Below, one piece after another: positions 56,630-64,000 of a stretch of 64,000 nt of DNA (position 1 is its first letter; the number at the start of each line of letters is the position of its first letter). The stretch covers positions 868,001 to 932,000 of the forward strand of contig NZ_JAFNPF010000001.1 of NCBI RefSeq assembly GCF_026535915.1, read 5' to 3'. Source of the stretch: Snodgrassella sp945267035 (lineage in GTDB: Bacteria; Pseudomonadota; Gammaproteobacteria; Burkholderiales; Neisseriaceae). The notes under the pieces are model-generated. The model had not been told where the DNA came from, ran no database searches, and saw only the letters and a list, made by a program, of their open reading frames with translations. The position numbers were made by a program, and so were the translations under genes.

Positions 56630-58171
56630 TTAGCCTTGCTTCACGCTGTCGCTAAGAAAGAGCTGGTAAGCAGCATTATCGGTTTGATCATAATAGTGAT
56701 AACCGACATTATTTAAAAAAGCGGTAAATTTACTGGAATCGGCAGGGGGAATATCAAGTCCAACCAGCACGCGACCAAAATCGGCACCGTGATTGCGATA
56801 ATGAAATAAGGTGATATTCCAATCTGATTGCATGTGGTTTAGAAAACGTGCCAATGCGCCTGGCCGTTCTGGAAATTCGAAGCTGATCAATCTTTCATTA
56901 GCAACTTTGTTGGTGCGCCCCCCAACCATATAGCGAATATGCAGTTTAGCCATTTCGTTGTGGGTTAGATCTAAAGTAGGCAGACCATGAGCGTTTAAAT
57001 CAGCTGCAATTTGCGCCAGATCAGCGGCATTATTGCTTTGTATGCCGACAAATATATGCGCTTTTTGGCTATCTCCGTAGCGATAATTGAATTCGGTAAT
57101 GCTACGGTTGCCGATCAAATCGATAAATTGTCTAAAACTTCCTGGCTCTTCCGGAATGGTGACGGCAAATATACCTTCATGACTTTCGCTCAGTTCACAC
57201 CGTTCGGAAACATGGCGTAACTGATGGAAATTCATATTGGCACCGCTGGCAATGGCTATTAGGTTTTGCTGCTGACATTGTTCTTTGGCAATATACGCTT
57301 TTAAACCTGCTAAAGCGAGAGCGCCAGACGTTTCAGTAATACTGCGAGTATCATCAAAAATATCTTTGACAGCGGAGCAGACAGCATCTGTATCAACAGT
57401 AATAATATCGTCTAATAAATCCCGGCAAATCGCAAATGTCTCTTTACCAACGAGCTTAACTGCGGTGCCATCTGCAAATAGTCCAACTTCTTTGAGTTCA
57501 ATTCGTTTACCTGCGGCGATGGATTGTTTCATACCACACGCATCATCTGTTTCTACACCAATTACTTTGATTTCAGGTCGCACATTTTTGATATAAGCGG
57601 CAATACCTGCAGCCATACCACCACCTCCGATGGCAACGAATATGGCATCAATTGGCTGATGACGTTGCCGCAATATTTCCATGGCGATGGTTCCTTGACC
57701 TGCAATGACATCGGGGTCGTCAAAAGGTGGAATATAGGTGAGTCCACTTTCAGCCACTAATTTCATGGCGTGGTCATAAGCGTCATTATACGATTCTCCG
57801 GCTAAGACAACTTTACCACCACGTTTTTTGACTGCATCGATTTTGATTTGTGGGGTGGTTTTGGGCATAACAATGGTGGCGGCACAGCCAAGTTTCTGTG
57901 CTGACATAGCAACACCTTGGGCATGGTTACCGGCAGAGGCGGTGATGACGCCTTTTTGTAAGATGGCTTGGTCTAATTTAGCCATTTTGTTATAAGCGCC
58001 GCGAATTTTGAAGGAAAATACCGGCTGTAAATCTTCTCGTTTAATCCAGATATGGTTTTGCAGACGATCAGACAGGTTTGCGGCGTAATTCAGTGGTGTT
58101 TCGATGGCAACATCGTACACAGCGGCATTGAGTATTCGGGTCAGATAGTCTGAGTAGGCATTCATATTCAT
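56630..58171 (-). CDS. ilvA: Threonine deaminase (threonine ammonia-lyase, biosynthetic)
   Basis: PLP enzyme that makes 2-oxobutanoate from threonine for isoleucine synthesis. The 513 residues contain the PLP lysine in FSFKIRGAYNKM, the phosphate-binding loop SGALALAGLKAYI region and VAIGGGGMAAGIAAYIK, then two C-terminal ACT-like regulatory domains (with EPGSFRQFIDLIGNRS and ERPGALARFLNHMQS), which mark the isoleucine-inhibited biosynthetic form. The frame opens to 58282, but I start at ATG 58171, just before MNAYSDYL; no Shine-Dalgarno supports any option. The enzyme draws on the threonine made by thrC. Confidence 0.93.
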   Translation of the reverse strand: MNMNAYSDYLTRILNAAVYDVAIETPLNYAANLSDRLQNHIWIKREDLQPVFSFKIRGAYNKMAKLDQAILQKGVITASAGNHAQGVAMSAQKLGCAATIVMPKTTPQIKIDAVKKRGGKVVLAGESYNDAYDHAMKLVAESGLTYIPPFDDPDVIAGQGTIAMEILRQRHQPIDAIFVAIGGGGMAAGIAAYIKNVRPEIKVIGVETDDACGMKQSIAAGKRIELKEVGLFADGTAVKLVGKETFAICRDLLDDIITVDTDAVCSAVKDIFDDTRSITETSGALALAGLKAYIAKEQCQQQNLIAIASGANMNFHQLRHVSERCELSESHEGIFAVTIPEEPGSFRQFIDLIGNRSITEFNYRYGDSQKAHIFVGIQSNNAADLAQIAADLNAHGLPTLDLTHNEMAKLHIRYMVGGRTNKVANERLISFEFPERPGALARFLNHMQSDWNITLFHYRNHGADFGRVLVGLDIPPADSSKFTAFLNNVGYHYYDQTDNAAYQLFLSDSVKQG

Positions 58172-58282
58172 TTTGAGGAAAGTAGGTGGGTATAATGTAT
58201 CGAGCATCTTAAAATGGACAATCCGTATCTTTGCAGGACACGGTAAGACACAGTTTGTTAACAGAACTGATAAAATGTTCAT

Positions 58283-59367
58283 TTTTTTATACTAAGGTTA
58301 ATTTTATCAGTATCTGTTAAATATCTCTATGCTTAGGCTGCATAATTCGACATTAAGTTAATTTAAAGTTTCAAACAATTGTAGAAGCCAATTAATGATA
58401 CTTGCTTTCTGCTGTATGCAATCTTTGCTAGAAAATGTCAAAACTACAGCATGATTGAATTGCAAGGATTGGTGAGCATTTTTATTAGAGGATTTTAGGC
58501 TGAAGTGATGTCAATTAATGGTAGCACCAGAGATTCAGTTTAAGCTTAAGAATTTTATCGTATTTGATTGTTATTGTTACTTATATGCAATTTAAAATAT
58601 GCTGAATGCACAGTGGTTTATGCTAAAAATGTTGAGTTTTAGGTGAGCTAAGGCTACTACTCGCTGATCAAAATGGGGCGATGAAGAGCGGTGCTTGATC
58701 AAAGCTAAATTGACTGGTATTGCCAGTTTAAGATTATTTTGAGCATGGTCTTCTCAAGGGTGTTGCAGCGTATCAGATCTTTACTTTATTACTTGTAAAG
58801 TGAGTTGTGATATAAATTTGGTGGTGTAATAACATTAGAAGCAACCAAGCTGATTTTTTTGATGATGTTGGTTTCTTTTTAAATGCACAGCCAAAAATTG
58901 CGTTCTTTTTATCATGATAGAAGATGAATTACGTCTCATTATCAGCATTGCAGGTTTTCGCCCTTTAGAGCGGATTTATTCAGTGATGCTGATTGGCTAT
59001 GTTATTCTGCTTGGTTTACTTTGCGTTTAAATAATAAACTAAATAAGCCGTTTTTGAACTAGAATACCTGTTAAACCATTGTTCAGCTTGGTGATTGTGG
59101 TAAATTAATTGTTCTTGGATCAACAGTTGGTCAATATGATGAAGTTTTTGAATGTAGATGTGAATGCTATTTATTGCAGATGATCTGTTTCACTGAGTTA
59201 ATAAGTCATTTATAGTTGCAGCTTGCTGACTTGGGCGGTCATTGATGCAGTAGATCAAATCTGCTTTTGAAGCAGCCTTCTGAATGACATTGAACCAAAT
59301 TTTTAAGTCAGATTTTTTCAGGACAATCTCGATTCTGAGCTATTTCAGATGAATGAATATAGGATAT
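58283..59367. other. 1.1-kb gene-free region with a possible small ORF
   Basis: AT-rich, no full gene. At 58914-59030 on the plus strand a 38-residue frame reads IEDELRLIISIAGFRPLERI and ends in a hydrophobic helix (VMLIGYVILLGLL). It has no Shine-Dalgarno and may be a relic of a membrane protein or a small protein. The promoter of the PBP5-family gene should lie at the right end. Confidence 0.45.
58914..59030 (+). other. Small ORF of 38 residues with a C-terminal hydrophobic helix
   Basis: ATG at 58914, TAA at 59030. The composition is protein-like: a polar half with FRPLERIYS and a 15-residue hydrophobic stretch at the end. No ribosome binding site is visible. It is either a remnant of a decayed membrane protein or a small membrane peptide; I cannot decide, and chance is possible. 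Confidence 0.25.
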
Positions 59368-60510
59368 ATGAAAAGTTTATGTAATTGCTTATGTGCACTC
59401 ATGCTGTTGGTATCGGTACAGTACACGATGGCTGAGCCGCCACCTGTTATCAATGCAGCTGCCTATGTTGTGGCTGATCAGCAAAGTGAAACGATACTGG
59501 CTGGACAAGATGTTGATGCGCGGATTGAACCTGCGGCTCTGACTAAACTCATGACCACTTATCTGGTCTTTCAAGCATTGCAAGATGGAAAACTTCAAGC
59601 AGATGCCATGTTGACATTACCAACCAGTGGTTGGCAAACGGATGGTAGTCGTCTATTTATGCAGCCTGATGTACCGATGAAAGCGGAAGATGTGATTCAG
59701 GGTATGCTGGCCATTTCTGCCAATGATGCCGCTATTACGCTAGCTATCGCCATCAGTGGGAGTGAGAAAGCTTTTGTACGTCAAATGAATGAGCAAGCTG
59801 AAAGGCTCGGACTGAAAAACACGCATTTTATCAATTGTACGGGATTAGCTGCTGAAGGTCAGTATAGTAGTGTGGGGGATCTGATGCAGATAGCACAATT
59901 GTTGCAACGGGATTTTCCGCAATATCAAAGTTGGTTTGCCAGAAAATCTTTTGTCAATAATGGCATGACGCAGTTAAACCGTAATTTGTTGTTATTCCGG
60001 GATGACCAAGTGGATGGTATGGCGGTCGGTTACACCATTGATGGTGGATACAATTTGGCTATCAGCACTAAGCGTAATGGCAGAAGTATCATAGCCATTT
60101 TAGTTGGAGCGGACAGCAATGAGGCTCGAGCAGCTGAAGGGAGTAAGTTATTAAGCTGGGCGCTAACTTCTTCTAATGTAGCAAAACTTTACGATGCGAA
60201 CCATAAAATAACGGAGTTAAGTGTGTATAAGGGAAGTAGCACGAGTGTTCCAATAGGTTTTATTCATGCTGCTTATGTGACTTTGCCCGCAGAGGGTGAA
60301 AAAAGTTTGAAATCTGTACTGGAGACGGTACAACCGGTCGTTGCGCCGATTCGTAAAGGGCAGTCTTTGGGTAGGTTGAAGCTTTTGAATGATAAAAATC
60401 AAGTGGTGGCAGAGAAAAATGTGGTGGCGCTTGAAGATGTCCAAGAAGCGCGCGGTTTGAATAATTGGTTTAGTCGCTTTGGTTTGTGGCTGAGGAGCAT
60501 TTTTAACTAA
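59368..60510 (+). CDS. PBP5-family (DacA-like) protein lacking catalytic motifs, probable pseudoenzyme
   Basis: A full-length homologue of D-alanyl-D-alanine carboxypeptidase PBP5, about 380 residues: signal peptide ending near YTMA, serine-peptidase S11 domain, beta-rich C-terminal PBP5_C domain, and an amphipathic membrane-anchor helix at the end (NNWFSRFGLWLRSIFN). The SxxK motif reads ALTK: the nucleophile codon at 59536-59538 is GCT (Ala). The KTG motif reads AVG (60022-60030). Only the middle motif SAN is intact. Folding context around each motif (RIEPAALTKLMTTYLVF, QVDGMAVGYTIDGGYNL) is otherwise canonical. It should not cleave peptides or bind beta-lactams covalently. I take ATG 59368 (AGGA upstream, though closely spaced); ATG 59353 is the alternative. 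Confidence 0.9.
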   Translation: MKSLCNCLCALMLLVSVQYTMAEPPPVINAAAYVVADQQSETILAGQDVDARIEPAALTKLMTTYLVFQALQDGKLQADAMLTLPTSGWQTDGSRLFMQPDVPMKAEDVIQGMLAISANDAAITLAIAISGSEKAFVRQMNEQAERLGLKNTHFINCTGLAAEGQYSSVGDLMQIAQLLQRDFPQYQSWFARKSFVNNGMTQLNRNLLLFRDDQVDGMAVGYTIDGGYNLAISTKRNGRSIIAILVGADSNEARAAEGSKLLSWALTSSNVAKLYDANHKITELSVYKGSSTSVPIGFIHAAYVTLPAEGEKSLKSVLETVQPVVAPIRKGQSLGRLKLLNDKNQVVAEKNVVALEDVQEARGLNNWFSRFGLWLRSIFN

Positions 60511-60557
60511 AGAGGAAATGAAAATCAGTAATGAACCTGATTTGAATCTAATCATAA

Positions 60558-60585
60558 AATAAACCCATCATCAGATGGGTTTATT
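60558..60585. terminator. Bidirectional terminator between the PBP5-family gene and purA
   Basis: AATAAACCCATC (60558-60569) pairs with GATGGGTTTATT (60574-60585), loop 4 nt. It lies between convergent genes and can serve both. Confidence 0.8.
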
Positions 60586-60597
60586 GCTGGTGCTATT

Positions 60598-61890
60598 TTA
60601 TTCGTATGGGTGTTGCAGCAGTATGGTTTCTTCTCGGTCTGGACCGGTAGAAATCATGGCAATTGGCGCACCACATAATTCTTCAATTCTTTTAAGATAG
60701 GCTTTGGCATTAGCTGGCAAAGCATCATAGGTTTTGACGCCAAAGGTGCTTTCTTGCCAGCCAGGCATGGTCTCGTAAATGGGGGTGCAGGCGGCAACTG
60801 CATCTGCGCCACAAGGCAGTATGTCTATTTTATCACCATTGTAATCATACCCGATGCAGATATTGATGCTGTCCATACCATCCATGACATCAAGTTTGGT
60901 TACGCATAAGCCAGTGATGCCATTTACTTGGATTGAGCGCTTCATCAATGCGGCATCAAACCAACCACAACGACGCGGGCGACCGGTGACTGCGCCAAAT
61001 TCGTTGCCGCGTTTGGCTAGACCTTCGCCAATACTGTCAAATAGTTCGGTTGGAAATGGACCAGAACCAACCCGAGTGGTATAGGCTTTGACGATTCCTA
61101 ATACGTAATCCAGTTTGGTTGGTCCTACGCCAGATCCCACGGCTGCAGCACCAGCGACACAATTGGAGGAGGTAACGTATGGATAGGTGCCGTAGTCAAT
61201 ATCTAAGAAGGTGCCTTGTGCGCCTTCAAAAAGTATTGATTCACCTTGATCATTCAGGGTGTTCAATTCACGCGAAACGTCTCCAACCATGGGTCGAATC
61301 TGTTCTGCTAGTGCTAAAGTTTGCTGATAAATGGCCATGGCATCCAGGGGAGGCTGACCATACAACCCAGTTAGTTGGCAATTGTAGATAGCGACGACTT
61401 CTTCAATTTTCTGTTGTAGTTTTTCCGGATGAAATAAATCGATCACGCGGACAGCACGGCGGGCAATTTTATCTTCATATGCTGGTCCGATACCCCGACC
61501 GGTAGTACCAATTTTTTTATCGCCTTTGGCACTTTCTCGGGCATGATCCAGCGCAATATGATAAGGCAGAATCAATGGGCAAGTGGGGGCAATGGTCAGT
61601 TGTTTGGTGACATCAATGCCGGCAGCTTGAAGTTCAGCCATTTCACTTAATAAGGCTTCTGGTGAAACGACAACACCTGAACCAATAAAACAGCGTTTTC
61701 CTGCGTGCAATATGCCACTAGGTATTAACCGTAGCACGGTTTTTTTACCATTAACCACCAAGGTGTGACCAGCGTTGTGTCCTCCTTGATATCGAACAAC
61801 ACCTGCGGCGCGTTCGGTTAACCAGTCTACAATTTTACCTTTGCCTTCATCACCCCACTGGGTACCGACAACGACGACGTTTTTTGCCAT
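60598..61890 (-). CDS. purA: Adenylosuccinate synthetase
   Basis: Joins IMP and aspartate with GTP to give adenylosuccinate, the first committed step to AMP. The 430 residues fit. WGDEGKGKIVDWL is the GTP-binding P-loop signature, GGHNAGHTLVVNGKK and TGRGIGPAYEDKIAR are the IMP-site motifs, and FEGAQGTFLDIDYGTYPYVT is the family signature. It lies 34 bp after hisZ on the same strand, in a conserved hisZ-purA unit. GCAGGTAA lies upstream of the ATG. Confidence 0.97.
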   Translation of the reverse strand: MAKNVVVVGTQWGDEGKGKIVDWLTERAAGVVRYQGGHNAGHTLVVNGKKTVLRLIPSGILHAGKRCFIGSGVVVSPEALLSEMAELQAAGIDVTKQLTIAPTCPLILPYHIALDHARESAKGDKKIGTTGRGIGPAYEDKIARRAVRVIDLFHPEKLQQKIEEVVAIYNCQLTGLYGQPPLDAMAIYQQTLALAEQIRPMVGDVSRELNTLNDQGESILFEGAQGTFLDIDYGTYPYVTSSNCVAGAAAVGSGVGPTKLDYVLGIVKAYTTRVGSGPFPTELFDSIGEGLAKRGNEFGAVTGRPRRCGWFDAALMKRSIQVNGITGLCVTKLDVMDGMDSINICIGYDYNGDKIDILPCGADAVAACTPIYETMPGWQESTFGVKTYDALPANAKAYLKRIEELCGAPIAMISTGPDREETILLQHPYE

Positions 61891-61924
61891 ATATTTTTAC
61901 CTGCTCATGCTAATTGATAAGTAG

Positions 61925-63079
61925 TTACGATAAAGGGATAACCTGCCATTGCTGATTTTGCCACACTAGCTGACGGTCGCATCCCTGTATATCTTTGCTT
62001 TGCGGTGTGTAATCGATGATGACACATTCACCGGCTAAGCGGAGTTGATCTATTTGTTGTTTTGCTGCTGCCACATCTTTGTAGTTAACTTTAATACCCT
62101 GCGGTTTTTGTTCGGCAGGAAGATTTTTGATTAAGTTGCGTAAGTCAAAGCTGAAACCTGAAGCTGGACGACTGCGACCGAAATATTGACCTAATCCATC
62201 ATAGCGTCCACCGCGTGCCAATGCATCTGGCCATTCATTGCTGTAAACCGCAAATAGTAAGCCGGTATGATAGGTATCTACTCGCAGATCACTCAAATCA
62301 ATAAAGATCTGATGCTCATGAAAGGTGTCGCAAATCTGTTGCAATTGTTGTAATGCTGTTTGAATGGCTGGCAATTTAGGTAGCTGCTGCAATGCTTGCT
62401 GTAGCACTGATGTGTTCCCATATAATGTGGGTAGGGTAATAAAAGCATTGCTCCACTCAGGTTCGATTTGCCATTGTTGTAGGTGTTGTTCAATAGCTTC
62501 ACGGTCTTTATTCTGCATCAATTGTAATAAGCTGGCGGCTTGTTGACTGCTGAGTTGAGCTGCCGAAGCTAATGCGTTGAATATGCCAAGATGTCCGAGG
62601 GATAGGGTGGGCATGCTGATGTTAAATTTATTCAGGCTTTTTAACATTAAATCGATCAGTTCGATATCAGCCTCTATGCCACTAAATCCATAGAGTTCAG
62701 CGCCGATCTGCAATGGTTCGCGCGTGGTTAGAAAGCCATCTGGACGGGCATGTAAAACTGAACCAGCATAACACAGGCGATTAATGCCGCTATTGGCCGA
62801 TAATAAATGTGCATCTATTCTGGCCACTTGGGGAGTAATGTCGGCGCGAATCCCCAGCTGTCGACCACTGAGCTGATCGACAATACGAATGGTTTTTAAA
62901 GATAATCCCTCATCGATGCGGGTAAGTAGGGAGGTACTGTATTCGAGTAAAGGAGGGTTAACAAGTTCATAGCCATGAACACGAAACAAAGCCAACAACT
63001 GCTCTCTGGCACTTTCGATTTGGCGTGCGGTAGAGGGCAAGATGTCGGCGATATTTTCGGGCAGTTGCCAAAACTGCAT
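61925..63079 (-). CDS. hisZ: ATP phosphoribosyltransferase regulatory subunit
   Basis: A catalytically inactive paralogue of histidyl-tRNA synthetase (384 residues) that pairs with short HisG in the first step of histidine synthesis. The class II fold motifs are present (MQFWQLPENIADILPSTAR at the N terminus, RADITPQVARIDAHLL as motif 2, ARGGRYDGLGQYFGRSRPA as motif 3), but the tRNA anticodon domain is missing, as expected for HisZ. GAGGAA precedes the ATG. hisG is not in this window; hisZ is co-transcribed with purA. Confidence 0.93.
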   Translation of the reverse strand: MQFWQLPENIADILPSTARQIESAREQLLALFRVHGYELVNPPLLEYSTSLLTRIDEGLSLKTIRIVDQLSGRQLGIRADITPQVARIDAHLLSANSGINRLCYAGSVLHARPDGFLTTREPLQIGAELYGFSGIEADIELIDLMLKSLNKFNISMPTLSLGHLGIFNALASAAQLSSQQAASLLQLMQNKDREAIEQHLQQWQIEPEWSNAFITLPTLYGNTSVLQQALQQLPKLPAIQTALQQLQQICDTFHEHQIFIDLSDLRVDTYHTGLLFAVYSNEWPDALARGGRYDGLGQYFGRSRPASGFSFDLRNLIKNLPAEQKPQGIKVNYKDVAAAKQQIDQLRLAGECVIIDYTPQSKDIQGCDRQLVWQNQQWQVIPLS

Positions 63080-63219
63080 GGTTATTCCTCACAAACAGGA
63101 GACACACTGACGTAGAGCCAGTGTGTAGTCATTGAAAATGGGGGTATTGTTCAGTTTGTTTTTTCAACCAAACTTTATCACAAATTAACGTTTATAGACC
63201 AGCGACATGCTGATTTATT

Positions 63220-64000
63220 TTACCATTTAACCCAGCCAGTTAACCAAGTCAGGATGATGATGCCACCGAAGATAATTCGATACCAGGCAAAGGGAATATA
63301 GTTTTTATGGGAAACGAAGCGCAGTAGGGCTTTGACGGCAATCAGTGCTGAAATGAATGCAGCGATAAAACCAACAGCAATCAGCAGTAGATCATCACGG
63401 GTGAATTCGTGAATATGTTTGAGCATATCATAGCCAGTAGCAGCAATCATGACGGGCACTGCCAAAAAGAATGAGAATTCTGTTGCTGTTTTACGCTCTA
63501 TTCCCCACAACATGCCGCCCATGATGGTACTGCCAGAACGAGAAGTACCCGGAATTAAGGCCAGAATCTGTGCCAAGCCAACCACTAAGGCATCTATAGG
63601 ACGCATTTGTTCAACGGTTTTGATTTTGGGTTCGCGACGACTTTGCCGTCTTTCGATCCATAAAATCAAAAAACCACCAATGATCAGGGCGGTGGCTACG
63701 CTAATGGGATTAAACAGGTAATGTTTGATCTGGTTGCTAAAGATTAATCCCACTACGGCGGCAGGAATGAATGCTATGGCCAGATTAAGAACGAAACGAT
63801 TGGTGGCCGGTTCTTTACCGATATGGGTGATGATGTGCGCAAAGCGATGTTTGTATTCAAAAATAATGGCCAGAATGGCACCTAGCTGAATGGTAATGTC
63901 AAATACTTCACCCGTGGATTCGAAGTTGAGTAAGTTGCCAGCAACAATTAAGTGTCCGGTACTAGAAACGGGGAGAAACTCAGTTAATCCTTCAACAATA
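63220..64000 (-). CDS. uppP: Undecaprenyl-diphosphatase UppP/BacA (5' end outside window)
   Basis: Inner-membrane enzyme that recycles undecaprenyl pyrophosphate for cell-wall synthesis; high levels give bacitracin resistance. The frame runs through the end of the window, so about 14 N-terminal residues are missing; 259 residues are visible. The first active-site motif IVEGLTEFLPVSSTGHL lies right at the window edge and the second, IPGTSRSGSTIMGG, follows later, with about seven helices between and after. A GTG at 63753 is internal. It is probably a single gene. Confidence 0.95.
   Translation of the reverse strand, partial: IVEGLTEFLPVSSTGHLIVAGNLLNFESTGEVFDITIQLGAILAIIFEYKHRFAHIITHIGKEPATNRFVLNLAIAFIPAAVVGLIFSNQIKHYLFNPISVATALIIGGFLILWIERRQSRREPKIKTVEQMRPIDALVVGLAQILALIPGTSRSGSTIMGGMLWGIERKTATEFSFFLAVPVMIAATGYDMLKHIHEFTRDDLLLIAVGFIAAFISALIAVKALLRFVSHKNYIPFAWYRIIFGGIIILTWLTGWVKW

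Noticed and set aside
58172..58282. Attenuator leader peptide before ilvA
   Set aside because: The upstream frame has no run of isoleucine, valine or leucine codons and no terminator/antiterminator pair.
63220..63753. uppP taken as a 177-residue protein from GTG 63753
   Set aside because: The frame continues to the window edge with the first UppP active-site motif, so the GTG is internal.
1..64000. tRNA or rRNA genes, CRISPR arrays, prophage or intact insertion sequences
   Set aside because: No cloverleaf-like T-arm context, repeat-spacer array, phage gene block or transposase was seen by eye; a tRNAscan or IS search would settle it.

Overview
The window looks like chromosome of a low-GC, host-adapted member of the Neisseriaceae (Betaproteobacteria). 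Several things point that way: dihydrolipoamide dehydrogenase carries an N-terminal lipoyl domain and follows aceE and aceF; priB sits between rpsF and rpsR; hisZ precedes purA; hemY precedes hemE; and several terminators contain a GCTGTCTGAA-like core resembling Neisseriaceae DNA uptake sequences. The base composition and the many long, empty, AT-rich gaps would fit a gut symbiont such as Snodgrassella, but that genus is my inference. I see no rRNA or tRNA gene, no CRISPR array, no prophage and no intact insertion sequence.

Layout. 1-3.5 kb: end of hemY, hemE and a cardiolipin synthase. 4-9 kb, minus strand: a TRIC-type channel, rsuA, an NhaD-like antiporter, a DUF1415 protein and an Lrp regulator. 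9-13 kb: one MFS exporter between the two longest gene-free stretches. 13-21 kb: glnA, a YafY-type regulator, a VOC and EVE protein pair, a membrane acyltransferase, aroE-mtgA, and cbpA-cbpM on the minus strand. 21.5-28 kb: the pyruvate dehydrogenase operon aceE-aceF-lpdA. 28-36 kb: an AI-2E family permease, rpsT, a bile-acid-family symporter, an unrecognised secreted protein, recX-gph and galM-rarA. 36-46.7 kb: thrC, two more cation/proton antiporters flanking a DyP peroxidase, hemB, a PAP2 protein and an FNT channel. 46.8-51.2 kb: an endonuclease-fold protein, nudB and mscS (minus strand), then rpsF-priB-rpsR-rplI. 51.2-56 kb: mltB and dnaX-ybaB-recR. 56.6-64 kb: ilvA, a PBP5-family protein, hisZ-purA and the truncated start of uppP.

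The gene set is mostly housekeeping: heme (hemY, hemE, hemB), cell wall (mtgA, mltB, uppP, the PBP5 homologue), central carbon and nitrogen metabolism (aceEF-lpdA, glnA), amino acids (thrC, ilvA, aroE, hisZ), replication and repair (dnaX, recR, rarA, recX, priB) and translation.

The most notable observation is the PBP5-family gene at 59.4-60.5 kb. It is intact and full length, with the carboxypeptidase fold, C-terminal domain and anchor helix all present. However, the nucleophilic serine of SxxK is alanine and the KTG motif reads AVG, so it looks like a retained, catalytically dead penicillin-binding protein. Other points to check are an A-AAA-AAT slippery site in dnaX followed by a stop in the -1 frame (a possible tau/gamma switch), a T9 tract between the Shine-Dalgarno and start codon of the cardiolipin synthase, and small decayed gene fragments in the long gaps.
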